A stretch of 64,000 nt of DNA from Daphnia carinata. Lineage: Eukaryota > Arthropoda > Branchiopoda > Diplostraca > Daphniidae. A program made the translations under genes and the position numbers. Shown piece after piece: positions 44,826-56,466 of this stretch. The notes beneath the pieces were generated by a model. That model saw nothing but the letters and a program-made list of their open reading frames with translations. It searched no databases and was not told the origin of the DNA. The stretch spans positions 4,029,679 through 4,093,678 of the forward strand of contig NC_081338.1 in assembly GCF_022539665.2 (NCBI RefSeq). Reading direction: 5' to 3'. How positions within the stretch are numbered: position 1 is the stretch's first letter; every line of letters begins with the position of its first letter.

Positions 44826-45596
44826 TTCCCAAATGAAACACTTCAACTTAAAGTGGGCAAATGAAAGTTGAAAGCTAAAGTCCTAAACATGCCTTTATAT
44901 TTGAAAAGATGCAACTCGCATGGCCGATTATTTATTGAATCCTGTAAATAAAAATCCTTACGGAGAATTATGTTTACGCAAATTTAAATAATCAAACTAT
45001 TCTCATTGTCAAAAGAAGATCAAATCAATAATAATTGCATGGTCATGATGGCTTGCGAAAACGTACTACTTAAACTAATATTGGTTACATCATAGACATG
45101 AGTCACTGGCTATTAGCGTGTTCAAAAGGCATTCAAGCCTTTGCTGGGAATTTGAAAAAGAATTAGTGTTAAGTGAAGAACTGATTGAAAAATATATATA
45201 TCCTTAGTTGGATGTTGTTCTTTGGATTTTGGAACTTTGACACAGATCAGACGTTCGCTTTCTTTGGCCCAGTTACGACACATCGATGCCTTGTTTCGCA
45301 ATTGGCCTCAGCATCGCATTATTAAAATGATTGCACAACGCTTCTATCATGCTTAAATACTTCATTTGCAAGACAGTGATTTTTATATAGACTCGCGTTT
45401 TGATGGATCACGTAGAAAGTAGATTTACATCAAATCAAAACTCATAATACGTGATTTTTGTTTGAACAATTTGTATTTGTACATAATTAGAACTCAGACG
45501 GTCACGAAACATCGATCGGGCTGTCGTTGAATAAATTTGATCGCGGGTCTTAAATTAATTAAAATATGGCAGAACATATTAAGCAAGGGGGAAATC
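44826..45596. other. Convergent 3' flanks
   Basis: AATAAA near 44946 serves the + gene. No gene is seen. Confidence 0.5.
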
Positions 45597-46989
45597 CTAG
45601 TATGCCGGGGCAGCATAAGCGGGAGCTGGAGCCTTGTATTCCGGGGCAGCATAAGCGGGTGCTCCGGTAACGACCACCTTGTATTCTGGAACGTCATACG
45701 TGGCAGCAGGTGTTGCGTAAGTGACAGCAGGAGCAATATAGGCTGATGGAGTTGGGGCTACGTAAGCCGGAGCTTTGTATGAAGGCGTGGTGTAGACGGG
45801 AGCCTCAGTCTTGTATTCCGGGGTAGTATAAACAGGGGCTTTGTATGCGGGAGCAGCGGTGACGGGAGCCATGTATTCCGGTGTAGCGTACGTCGGAGCC
45901 GGGGCGGAGTAAACGGGGGCCTTGTATTCCGGAGCGACGTAAGATGTAGCCTTGTACGCCGGTGCGGAGTAAACTGGAGCTACATAACGGCTGGGCTTGT
46001 ACTCCGGTTCGACGTATTCTGGGTATTTAGCTTCGCCTTCGTACGTAACGGTAGCAACGTTGCCGTTCTTATCGGCCCTGTAGTTGACGATCTGCGTGCG
46101 GCCGTCAGGAAGGACAACACGATAAGAGCCGCTGACTACGTTGCCGTCGCTTTTCTCTGCGAACGAGAAATCAGCGTATGTCTCTTCGTCCTTGATGTCG
46201 TAACCGAATTTGTAGGGTCGAGGATCCTGAATGTGGGCAATCAACGTAACAATTCCTCGTTATGCAAGTACTGGAAAAACAAGCAAAACATGGAGAAAAA
46301 AGAAATACTCACGTATTTGACTTCTTCGTATTTCGGAGTCACGTACTTTGGAGCCACATATTTCGGGGCTACATATTTCGGGGTCTCGTACTTTGGAGCC
46401 TCATATTTTGGAGCTTCGTACTTGGGAGCCACGTATTTCGGAGCCTCATACTTGGGAGCCTCGTATTTAGGAGCTTCGTATTTTGGCTCCTCGTACTTTG
46501 GAGCCTCGTATTTCGGGGCCGCAGTCTTTGGAGCTTCGTACTTGGGAGCCTCATATTTAGGAGCTTCGTATTTCGGTTCCTCGTACTTTGGAGCTTCGTA
46601 TTTTGGGGCTGCGGTCTTGGGAGCCTCGTACTTTGGTGCCTCGTATTTAGGAGCTTCGTATTTTGGCTCCTCGTACTTTGGTGCTTCGTATTTCGATTCC
46701 TCGTACTTTGGAGCCTCGTATTTCGGGGCTGCGGTCTTGGGAGCCTCGTACTTTGGGGCCTCGTATTTAGGAGCTTCGTATTTGGGTTCTTCGTACTTAG
46801 GGGCCTCGTACTTCATGGGTTCGTAGCTTGGAGAATCGTATGCGGCAGCTACGGCCAAAGCAGCAATCAGAATGATGAACTGGAACCCCCAAAAATGTTT
46901 TTCATTATGTTTGTAACTTGATTGCGTTCTCATTATAAAAACAAAACAAAGCATTTTAACATATACTTTAATTGTTTGTTTACCTTCAT
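45597..46989 (-). CDS. RR cuticle protein with expanded KYEAP pentapeptide exon
   Basis: Minus-strand exons 46989-46984, 46879-46313 and 46226-45597 encode 400 residues. The signal peptide is about 1-16 (MKFIILIAALAVAAA). Exon 2, usually 28-47 codons in this array, has 189: after the signal it is an unbroken run of more than 30 five-residue units, mostly KYEAP, with KYEEP, KYVAP and periodic KTAAP, forming a higher-order unit of about six pentapeptides. The RR domain (about 194-257) reads YKFGYDIKDEETYAD, GSYRVVLPDGRTQIVNYRAD, GNVATVTYEGEAKY. The tail of about 140 residues has APVYSAP, EYKAP and VYTTP units. The highly charged, Lys/Glu/Tyr repeat before the chitin-binding domain is unusual for the family. 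Confidence 0.92.
46313..46830 (-). repeat. 15-bp tandem repeat coding KYEAP
   Basis: More than 30 copies of a 15-bp unit (minus strand AAGTACGAGGCTCCC and variants). KTAAP units at about 46724, 46604 and 46514 (as coded) mark higher-order periods of 90-120 bp. Synonymous variation between units shows the array is not newly expanded everywhere. Confidence 0.85.
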
Positions 46990-47026
46990 GTTGGAGGAGC
47001 TTGTGAGTTGGTTGTTACAGTTTAAA

Positions 47027-47065
47027 AACTGATGCCTTTTGCCTTTACAGTCGAAGGCTTTTATA
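47027..47065 (-). promoter_or_regulatory. TATA box and TCAGTT initiator
   Basis: Minus-strand TATAAAA (47065-47059) precedes GGCATCAGTTT (TCAGTT at 47032-47027). Confidence 0.8.
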
Positions 47066-49001
47066 GCAAACGATCTCGGAAGTTAGGGTCCTTCTACGTG
47101 GATCAATTCCGGCTGCCCCACAAAGTGAAATGAGGAAGGATTCATGGCTCACGAAGACCGTATACAAGACGACAATGAGATTCATACGTGGACTTTTTAG
47201 TTGGGACGATTTTATTTAGTTCAAGAGCAAATCCAGTCAAGGCCCACCTATATAACCTAGAAGAGATGATAGCCTGAATACTTTACGGACGATCCAGTTA
47301 ATAGCGCCAGAAGGGCGGAACAAATAGTTGACTCTTTTTTCAAATTATTTTCAACATTCAAGTTCACCTTGTCACGTACTGTTTCAACATACAAATAGTA
47401 TTGGGGTGTGGCCAAGGTTAAAATAGAATATCTCCATACGAAACGCAAACTGATCAAGTACTTTAAAAAGCACCCCTCCTGTGCCATCAACATCACGCCT
47501 TCGGATGAAATAGCCGCAAGTTCATCACAGAGAAAATGAATGAAACCAATAAATGTATTGAACAATTAAGTCGGTTTTGTTCTAGAAGTTTCGTTACGTC
47601 ACGCCAGCTGTCATCTTCGTAGTGACGATCTGGGTGTGGTCGTCTGATGTTACGTACCGGTGAACGTCATGGCCATCGGGGCTTTCGGGAGCGTTATACG
47701 GATCCTTCCAACCTTGACGACATGCCTGATTTCGGCTTGTTTTTTTTTTTTTTTTTATTTAACACTAGTTGCATCCAAAAGAAGAGTTGGCTTCAGAATT
47801 GGGTCCAGTGTTTGCCCTTTTACTCGGACGCTTTCTTCAAATCAGCAAGACGTGAAGGCAACTTTTGTTGCCAATTACACCGTGAAACAACTGCGCTAGA
47901 CAACACAACTCGCTTAGACCTTTCACACGGCGGTTCAGCTGTACCTTTCGCCATCGATCCGTGAAGCAGAAATGCAAAAAAAAACAAAAAAAAACCGGGT
48001 GTTATTTCGTAAATGCTCGCGAAAGTACTTCATATTATTCTAGCAAGTGAAAGAGAGACGCGATAGATTGAACTGGGACGTCGATGAATGGCTTTAAAAG
48101 AATGAGTCACACTCAAAATGGTGCAACGGAGATTAACATGTTGGTATTTGAAATCCAATTTTCCTAGAATGTTTACGTTAACGGTTATGTATACAAGTAA
48201 ATGACCAGAATCACTTTCTTGTTAGACATAGCTGTGGGGGGCGGGGGGGGGGGTTCAGTATAATAATTCGGACGATGCTCAAAACCCACACGCTTGTGTT
48301 AACAAATTAGTATGTATAGCAGAGCGTGAGTTATCTATTGTCTAAACGCGGGATCGCCTTTCTAGGCTTTTGTGGCTGTAAAAACAAAACGTGTGCAACA
48401 ACCCTAAACAGCACTTTCGTTCATTAGATATACACGAACAAGCGAAAAGTATTGGCAGCTGTGTGTGAGGATAAAAAATAGAAAAAAAAACATTGTTTGA
48501 ATTTAGGTCAGGGTTTCCGAGATCTCAGCGCCATTGTTGAGGAACGAACAAACATTCCTCACGCTCCCCTTTATTAAAGCTCTGTTGCTTATTTAGTAAT
48601 AATCTATAGACCAATCGGGATGTCCCAGTTTCCAATCAAAATGAAATTGAAATTTGTCATATTTGGGTTCAGCTATTAGCAGTAGACTAGTACTTTTACC
48701 AAGTAAAATGATCAATAGAATATCACAATTTTCACGTCTTTATATTTAAAAATCGATGAGCAATAGCGTGAAAAAGACCATCGACGGTCACATGCTGACG
48801 GGGAGGGAGAACACACGTCTGATATTTGGTTATGTTCTTGTTTTGAATCTGCATTTGTACATGAATATACGTACATCTTTAAATCAGGCAGTCGTGGCTT
48901 TTGCCTGGCATCATATAAATTATTCCGTATAAATAATTTTCTCTTGTGTTTTTCAAATTAAATATGGGCAATGAATAGGCCACGAATCAGACGACAGACG
49001 A
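47066..49001. other. Intergenic, with a relic RR fragment
   Basis: About 1.9 kb. Apart from the RR relic at 47615-47706 and a G-rich run near 48236-48253, nothing is recognised. Confidence 0.5.
47615..47706 (-). pseudogene. Decayed fragment of an RR exon
   Basis: Read on the plus strand, TGACGATCTGGGTGTGGTCG (47622) matches the reverse of the code for GRTQIVT in intact genes (TGACGATCTGGGTGCGGCC). About 30 bp further, GGCCATCGGGG and GGAGCGTTATACGGATCC match the next part (GSYRVALPDG). An insertion or rearrangement separates the two pieces and the frame is lost. No signal-peptide exons or promoter are seen nearby. Confidence 0.55.
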
Positions 49002-49922
49002 TTAATACTCAGAGTACGTTGGATAAGCCGGGGCTTTGTAGGCGGACCTGAAAATCGGTGCAGCGTACGAGGCGGCAGCCTTGTATTCCGCATCGGAGTA
49101 AGTGGGGGCCTCGTACTCGGGAGCCTTGTATTCCGTAACGGGGTAAGCTGGAGCCTTGTATTCCGGAGCAGAGTAAGCTGGAGCTTTGTAGGCCGGTGCA
49201 GAGTAAGCTGGAGCCTTGTAGGCCGGTGCGGAGTAAGCCGGGGCCTTGTAGGCTGGTGCGGGGTAGGCTGGAGCCTTGTAGGCCGGTGCGGAGTAGGCCG
49301 GAGCCTTGTAGGCCGGTGTGGGGTAAGCCGGAGCCTTGTAGGCTGGTGCGGGGTAAGCTGGGGCTTTGTAGGCTGGTGCGGGGTAAGCTGGGGCTTCGTA
49401 AGTGGCAGGTTTGTACTCCTTCTCATCGGGGTACTGTGCTTCGCCTTCGTAGGTGACGTCAGCAACATTGCCATTCTCATCGGCTCTGTAGTTGACGATC
49501 TGCGTACGACCGTCGGGCAGTTCAACGCGATAAGATCCGCTGATTACTTTACCATCGCTCTTCTCGGAGTGCACGAAATCGTTGTAAGTGTCCTCATCCT
49601 TGACGTCCCACGTAAAACTGTAGGGTTGCTTCTCTTGTTTCTGTGAATGAATTAAACAATCAAATTTAAACAATGGCACATTTCGTTTTAATCAATTGAT
49701 TAAAATAAGACGCACGTAATCTTCTTCGACGGCCGCCGCGTATTTAGGAGCGTAATCAGCGGCCTTGTAAGTTCCAGCAGCCACGACTGCAATCAGGGCA
49801 GCAAAGACAATGCACTGCAATTGTTTTAGGGAGGACAAATGTAAGAAAAAAAAAAAAATAGAACTGCTTATTTTGTGTTGCGTAGCGTGAAATAATCCCC
49901 CAAGCGCGTGATTTACCTTCAT
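49002..49922 (-). CDS. RR cuticle protein with long YKAPAYPAP tail
   Basis: Minus-strand exons 49922-49917, 49814-49716 and 49640-49002 encode 247 residues. The signal peptide is about 1-16 (MKCIVFAALIAVVAA). The spacer is YKAADYAPKYAAAVEEDY. The RR domain (about 40-103) reads YSFTWDVKDEDTYND, GSYRVELPDGRTQIVNYRAD, GNVADVTYEGEAQY. GNVADVTY and IVNY ally it with the 45.6-kb gene, while the Trp (S-F-T-W) is shared with the plus-strand 15-24 kb group. The tail alternates AYPAP/AYSAP and AYKAP about ten times, then degenerates to EYEAPTY and YPTYSEY. Expected role: chitin-binding cuticle matrix protein. Confidence 0.93.
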
Positions 49923-49959
49923 GTTGTAGGAGCTGTGAAGCGATTCGAAACAGTTGTAC

Positions 49960-49998
49960 AACTGACGTCTTCCACTCGTGCAGCCAGCGGTTTTTATA
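49960..49998 (-). promoter_or_regulatory. TATA box and TCAGTT initiator
   Basis: Minus-strand TATAAAA (49998-49992) precedes GACGTCAGTTG (TCAGTT at 49965-49960). Confidence 0.8.
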
Positions 49999-51107
49999 GT
50001 AAGCTTTCGGGACGATATTCGATTTTTGTGATGAATTCCCAGGCGAAAGTAAAACGGGCAACTTAGTCGGATAGGATTGCCCATTTTTGGGTGGGAGTTT
50101 TAACATGTATTTCCAACTCTATTTAGTTCAAGACCACGGCGCTGGAAGACTATAGCCCAAGCGAAGGTTTTCTCACGTACATTACCTAAAATAGATGGCC
50201 ATAACAGCCTCGAATAGGAAACCCAAAAGATATGCACCAACAAGATATGGTTCAAGATTAACATGTATAGATTTTTTTTTTTGTTATAAATGCTCGGGGA
50301 ATACTGGGGAAAAAAACGGGATTCATTTCATCGGTTTGCATATTCATGTTTACATTCAAGTTCAACTGGTGTTCTTAATCATGACGCCAATGATGTAGCA
50401 CTACTGCGTAGAGAACCCAATGGCCTTCGTTTTTCTTCTTGCAACTGGAGTCGTATATTGTTCCAGTTCAGTGCACGATAAACCAACCCTCCTTTAAAGC
50501 TACGTTCTTTTAACACATGAGAATTAGGAATGTCGGCCGGATGTAAACAATTACGAACTATGACCTGTGTTTCCGGATAGAATTAGCAACATGTGTATAT
50601 TATCTGCCTTTCTAAACACCTTAAAACACACAGGTGGTTGTGTTAGTGTAGATGCTGCTGTTTCATTGTCCCCTCACGGCGATGGTGGGATGGGATTTCT
50701 CACCGTACATCCACCTGTTTTCTTATAGCGAAGGCCGTTCTGGATGGGAACATCCCTAACACGAATCGTCGACTCCGAAAGAGACTGATTTCACTTTCCC
50801 TACGCGTTACGAGAGATCGGATCAGTCAATGTCATTGAAACCTTGTTTTTACGATCATATCCTTTAGTTTAGAGATAAACTTTCGGTTAGGAAATCAGCA
50901 TGTTTATAATAGAAGAGAAAGAAAACGGCCATTGCTTTCACGCAAGTAATAAATAAATGAATCGTAGTTTGATTTGTCGAATTTGTATTTGATAAATAAT
51001 TCAGACGGTTAAGGATTTACCCGTCTTCATAATATCTTCCTTTTGACTCAAAATAGTTTCACATTTCATATTTCATTGGACTTCCATTAGGAACGAAAAG
51101 GGTCGGC
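49999..51107. other. Intergenic
   Basis: About 1.1 kb with no recognisable gene. AATAAATAAATG near 50949 gives ATTTATTTATT on the minus strand, about 150 nt past the stop of the 51.1-kb gene. Confidence 0.45.
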
Positions 51108-51875
51108 CTAGTACTTGGGGTAGGCTGGGGCTTTGTAGACTGGGGCGCTGTAAGCTGGAGCGGGGTAGGATGGGGCTTTGTAAGCGGGAGCTGGGTAAGA
51201 AGGGGCTTTGTAAGCCGGGGCGGGGTAAGATGGAGCTTTGTAGGCTGGAGCGGGGTAGGCTGGAGCGGGGTAAGAAGGAGCTTTGTAGGCTGGGGCGGGG
51301 TAGGAAGGAGCTTTGTATTCAGGAGCCTTGTAGGCTGGGGCTTTGTAGGCTGGGGCAGGGTAGGCTGGGGCAGGGTAAGCAGCAGCCTTGTATTGGTTTT
51401 CCTCGTATTCGGGGTACTGGGCCTCTCCTTCGTATTTCACATCAGCGGTGTATCCGTTCTCATCAGCGCGGTAGGTGACGATCTGAGTGCGGCCATCGGG
51501 GAGAGCAACACGGTAAGATCCAGTGGTAACTTTCTCATCGGCCTTCTCGGAGTGGTCAAAGTCGGTGTAGGATTCCTTATCCTGGACATCATATCCGAAG
51601 CTGTAGGGCTGAGCGGCCTGAAGAAATTGAAGATTCAGCCGATTGCTCATCGTTAATTTATTTCGCTTTAAAAAATTAAAACTCACGTATGTGACTTCCT
51701 CGTATTTGGCTTCGTATTTGGGTGCGTATTCAGGGGCCTTGTAGGAATTGGCGGCAGCGACGGCCAAGAAAGCGGCGAGAACGATGAACTGTTGGTTTAC
51801 ATCAACATGTTTTTTTTAGTTAATTTAACTGTAAAAATTTTATAACAAATTTCGCTTTTTGACTCTTACTTTCAT
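51108..51875 (-). CDS. RR cuticle protein with YKAPSYPAP tail
   Basis: Minus-strand exons 51875-51870 (ATG AAA), 51788-51687 and 51617-51108 encode 205 residues. The signal peptide is about 1-15 (MKFIVLAAFLAVAAA). The spacer is SYKAPEYAPKYEAKYEE plus VTY. The RR domain (about 39-102) reads YSFGYDVQDKESYTD, GSYRVALPDGRTQIVTYRAD, GYTADVKYEGEAQY. The tail repeats AYKAPSYPAP. Intron 2 (51686-51618) is 69 nt, a multiple of three, and has no stop in frame, so retention would add 23 residues without truncation. Expected role: chitin-binding cuticle matrix protein. Confidence 0.93.
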
Positions 51876-51909
51876 GTTGGAGATGTTGGCGAGGGAAGAC
51901 AGCTGGAAG

Positions 51910-51946
51910 ACTGATGCATTTCTGTCGGCGAACCGACTGTTTTATA
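51910..51946 (-). promoter_or_regulatory. TATA box and initiator
   Basis: Minus-strand TATAAAA (51946-51940) precedes TGCATCAGTC (initiator at 51914-51910). Confidence 0.75.
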
Positions 51947-53115
51947 CCAAAACACCATTGTCGTGGGCTATAGGCAACAGTGAAGATTACGTGGGAGGCT
52001 TGGGTGGAGTCGTTGTACTTGATGAGGCATTTTCTTACGTGAAAGTGAATGGGAGAAGGGGCAACATAGAAATTATGAATAGACCCCAAAGTCTGTATTG
52101 CATTTGTTCCACATTCAGATTTGTTTTTTTTTTCTTTTCTAATATTGAGTCCAAGTCTATGCAATTGAACGAAGGTTTGCCCGTGTGCATAATAAGAGAA
52201 CGTGCGAAACCGAAAGCACACTGATTAGATCCGCAGGACAAAATGTGGTCATACCATATCGAAATGATATCAGCCACTAGTCCCTGATTTTCTTCAGTTT
52301 TACGTTAAATAATAACGGAGATTAAGTCATTATTCAATTCATATAGAGTAAATCTGCTATTGTTATGTCAAATTATGTCATACTTCTTGGGAAAGCCATC
52401 GCGATGAATAAAATGTGTCAATGGCGTGATGTGTTCTTCAAGGCTCACGCGCGCCGGCGTTCAGTTTCCATACCAAAAATGAATCTCACGATTATGCTTT
52501 TGCATTTTTTTCATCGTGATGGATGATTGTTTAAACGCGTGATGATTTTGAAAGGCTTTCAGATCACTTTCTGCCGCCACCGGCTTCTATTAATGAGGGC
52601 TGCTCTGTCACGAGGTTTATGACCTCGCAGGATTCCCGTTACCATCGGCAATTGAGTTCTCGTCGTAACGTCATGATTTGCTGTCACGAACGAAACAGAA
52701 AGGAACACACTAACCCCACTATGATGAAGTGTAATTTCAATGAAAATCTAGGTCAGGGTTGTTTGAGATTTTAATCACTAGCCAAACCCATTTCGAAAAA
52801 AAAATGCACGAAAATCTGCCGACTATTTTAACGAAGGCATCAATCTCTTGTTGTCAGAACTTTTTTGAAATTCAAGTAGGTCCCGTACTGACTTTATAAT
52901 TGGAATAGCCATGAATATATAATAGCTGCTAGTATTCAGCGATGAATAGAGAAACAGCCATAAAAATATACTTTTTTTTGCCAAATTATTGTATTTGTTC
53001 TTAAATAAATCTGGCGGTTACGGCACTGCCCGCATATATCTCTGAATCACGATCTTTTTTTTTGTTTTCTTTCATTCAATCCATCAATAAATAAGGCAAT
53101 TCATACAATAGCACT
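51947..53115. other. Intergenic and 3' untranslated region of the 53.1-kb gene
   Basis: It holds a GTGAAAGTGAATGGGAG motif near 52038 and an AU-rich element at 53084-53097. No gene is seen. Confidence 0.45.
53084..53097 (-). promoter_or_regulatory. AU-rich 3' untranslated element
   Basis: Minus-strand GCCTTATTTATTGA, 19 nt past the stop codon, matching the elements at 37053 and 38627. Confidence 0.45.
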
Positions 53116-53704
53116 TTAGTATTTGGGGTAGGCGGGGGCTTTGTAGGCTGGGGCAGGGTATGCGGGTGCCTTGTAAGCTGGGGCGGGGTAGGCAGCAGCT
53201 TTGTATTCAGTTGGTACGTATTCGGGGTACTTGGCCTCTCCCTCGTATTTCACATCAGCGGTGTATCCGTAAGCGTCAGCCTTGTAGGTAACGATCTGGG
53301 TGCGGCCATCGGGGAGGGCAACGCGGTAAGATCCAGTGGTGACTTTGTCGTATGATTTCTCGGAGTGGTCGAAATCAACGTAGGATTCACCATCCTTAAC
53401 ATCATAACCGAAGCTGTATGGCTGAGCGGGCTGTTCCAAACGAAAACATTTAATTTCACTATTGTTTTGCATCATTTTTTTTAAATTCAAAATTAAACTC
53501 ACGTAGGTAACTTCTTCGTATTTAGGGGCGTCATATTTAGGGGCGTATTTAGGAGCCTCGTATTTAGGGGCGTATTCAGCGGCCTTGTAGGAGTTGGCGG
53601 CAGCGACGGCGAAAACAGCGGCGAGGATGATGAACTGCAAATGAAAGTTTTCTTTTTGTTAAACCGGTAGCAAAATTGTTTGCGTGGAATTGTTTTACCT
53701 TCAT
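53116..53704 (-). CDS. RR cuticle protein
   Basis: Minus-strand exons 53704-53699, 53634-53503 and 53430-53116 encode 150 residues. The signal peptide is about 1-15 (MKFIILAAVFAVAAA). The spacer is APKYEAPKYAPKYDAPKYEE plus VTY. The RR domain (about 49-112) reads YSFGYDVKDGESYVDFDHSE, GSYRVALPDGRTQIVTYKAD, GYTADVKYEGEAKY. The tail is AYPAPAYKAP twice, then AYPKY. Intron 2 (53502-53431) is 72 nt, divisible by three and stop-free in frame, as in the 51.1-kb gene. Expected role: chitin-binding cuticle matrix protein. Confidence 0.93.
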
Positions 53705-53735
53705 GTTGGAGATGTGAGCTGCTTAGGACAGTTGG

Positions 53736-53779
53736 GAATGAACTGGTGATTCTTTTCGGTGAGAACAATCCTTTTTATA
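53736..53779 (-). promoter_or_regulatory. TATA box with weak initiator
   Basis: Minus-strand TATAAAA (53779-53773) is followed by AATCACCAGTTC near 53747-53736; the exact TCAGTT is absent. Confidence 0.6.
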
Positions 53780-56466
53780 CGCGTTCACTTGTTGGTTAGC
53801 AAAGAGACCATCACTTTTTTTTTCTTTAACGCCAGATCAACGTTGCATATGTTTCCAGTGTGAGAGAAAGTGAATAAAAAAGCTAAGGCCAACTAGTTGG
53901 ATAGGGAACACCCATTACTATGATCGAGTGCCTCAAGTTTCAAATTCGCTATCTAGTTCAAGTCCAAACACGGCCAAGGCACACTTTTGCTTGACCTACA
54001 GAAAAAACAGCCGCATAGACAACGAAACCCGCAGGCTCTTTTTTTTTTTTTTACCTGTCGAGGTGCAAAAGAAACATTTCATACCTTTCCCTGTCAATCG
54101 TTTATATTTTTCAAACGATTTTTATGATTGAAATATTGCTTACATTTTTATTGCCTTCTAAATCCAAGAAGGCATTATTCATTCTTTGGCCTAAAAATAA
54201 TTTCATTTCAAATAATGGCGTCATTGCTTCATTGTTTCGTGAATCCACATTAAGCGTGATAGCTTATCGTGATGCATTCACCGAGTTTCATTTCGATAGT
54301 CGTAAAATTATTCGCGAACAAAAAACATTCCCCGAAAGGCATTCTAGCTATAGAAACAATTAATTTCCACAGCAAGCGAATGCAAAAACAAAAAGAACAT
54401 TTCTATGTACCTGCCGTCATCCTTGCGATTCGCCGAAATTCCTCTCCCAATCTTTTAAACAACACATTCTGTTCCCTTTCTCTTTCTCTTTCGTCTATTC
54501 ACAAATCACGTCGACTCGTCCCTTTTTCTTCCTTTCAAGAATAGAGTCCGTTAACACTAGACCAGTCTGATGGCGTCATCGTAAGCGGTCTAACCTGCAA
54601 TGTCTGGCCGAGCGTCTGAACACGTCTCTGACCTTATTGTCCAGGCTATTTTCACTAATCTTCCCTTTTGTTTTTGGGGTTTTTTTTTTTGCTTCAAAAG
54701 CGCGTGGACATACTAGAGCGATGTTGGTGAGATTCTCCAGTGGCTGAATTTAATGGATTTGTTGGTCTCAATTTCTCCAATTTATCTGTTTATTGGTGAG
54801 TAGCACACGGAAGTGACATTTCCTGCCCATGCATTTTTATGCGTTTGGTTTCTCTTTTTTAGCTTTCCACGCAGTCGCACTTCAGTGGAAGGCACACACG
54901 GTTGCTGGGAAACGTTTCAATATTCCAGTTTCTACGAAAAATGGTTCAGTGATCCCCACGCTACTCTCTACAAAACTCACAGATTGCTCTCGACGTAGCC
55001 GGAAAACCCGTTCGTCTCGACTGGAACAAGTCTGACGTTCGTCAATTGCAATCGCTCCAGCCCATTTTTTTTTTGCTGGTCTTGAGAAAAAGATGGCAAA
55101 ACGATTCGAATCTTCGTGAACAATTTTGGGCCAGCTGAGCAGATTCCTTTCGAATATCTGCGTTCTTTATTGTGAACGTGCCAACAACAGCTGGCGCGTT
55201 CAATCGATTTGAACGATAGCAAAGATTCCAGATTTGTCAACGCGTGCAACAAACCTGCAGCCAAGGATATTGATGATGCAAAAATTTCACAACATCGGTC
55301 ATGTTCCCTTTTTCGATTGCCCGTGTTCAGAGATGTTGCGTTGTTACTCAACGTGAACCATCAATCTATTCTTTTCACGCAAGTGTAGATTTATCTGGCG
55401 AAGACCCACCGTATTTCAACAACCAAAGAAAAAGAAAAACCTATCGTTTTGTTATGGCTTTTAAAATGTGGAAGGAAACCTGCTGACCACCATATGAGAC
55501 TACTATACGCACAACCAATTTCTCTTTATCTGTACGATAGCAGGAATTGGATTTGTTTGAGTGGCACATGCCAGAGGAAAAACCTTTTGCGAGAGCTAGG
55601 CAATTAAAGTAAACTATCAAATAATCTAAATGCCTAGGAAAAATAGGAAATGTATAATGTTTTTTGGTGGAATCACTAGGTCCCCTATAACTGATAGGGC
55701 TTCATATCTTAAAATGAAATGGCACCTCCCAACTTTCTCAAAATGTTTGGCACCTGTTCAACGTGATCATACGATATGAGGTTTTATTTCTTATTTTCTT
55801 ACAATATTTAAAAGCTTCAGAAAAAAAATCTACTGAGCACTCACTGCCAGTTATTCGAGTTTCTGTTTCATTTCGGCTTATTATTCTTCCTACAAATCTT
55901 TTTACCTTTACGTGTTCAATAAGGCATCACTGTCTTTGAGAGAGAATATTATACGTGTTATGTGGAACAGTAGGTTATTTAGCTGGAAGCTTGGAAAGTG
56001 AAGCAAGCTTATAGACCACACCTTTCGAATAGCAATCCGGTTGCTATAGTATTATTCATTTTTTTTTTTCAAATTTATCTTGTCCACTTTGCATTTCTCG
56101 TCTTTCGTTGAAAACTTTGCTTTACAACAAAGGCCATCATATCGTGGGACTATTATATTTTCCATACATAGAACCTTCAAGGTGTTTTAATAAACATGAG
56201 TTCATCAATCGATAATAGGATCATTTCGGTTGCACGAGAAGAGAACAAAAAGAAAATCGTTCGTATTGTACAAACATACGTGAATCAAAAAGATGTGTAC
56301 GGTTAATTATACTTTAAGGCTGTTCACCTGGGCCATCCCAAGTATAAGAATTCCAAGCACGATTATCGAATGGTGTAGTATAAAAAGGCTATACGCTTGT
56401 GTAAAAAGACTAATTGCCTTTTGCCTCTTTTTTTAGCAAGGAAGGAACAAAAAAAAAATGATTCCT
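53780..56466. other. Intergenic, 2.7 kb
   Basis: Several short open frames (e.g. 54124-54363, 54977-55351) show no family features, signal peptides or consistent splice sites. T-runs occur near 54040 and 54680. I cannot support a gene here. Confidence 0.4.

Noticed and set aside
46233-46921. Two long plus-strand open frames (YFGAS-type and LVLWSLVF-type repeats)
   Set aside because: They are antisense shadows of the 15-bp KYEAP array, whose period is a multiple of three and keeps all frames open; no promoter or splice logic supports them.
49002-49525. Pro/Thr/Arg-rich minus-strand frame in the 49-kb exon
   Set aside because: A shifted frame through the AYKAPAYPAP repeat of the true exon; the RR frame has the signal peptide and splice phase.
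54124-55486. Several open frames of 60-124 codons
   Set aside because: No signal peptide, conserved motif, consistent splice sites or codon bias; likely random in A/T-rich DNA.
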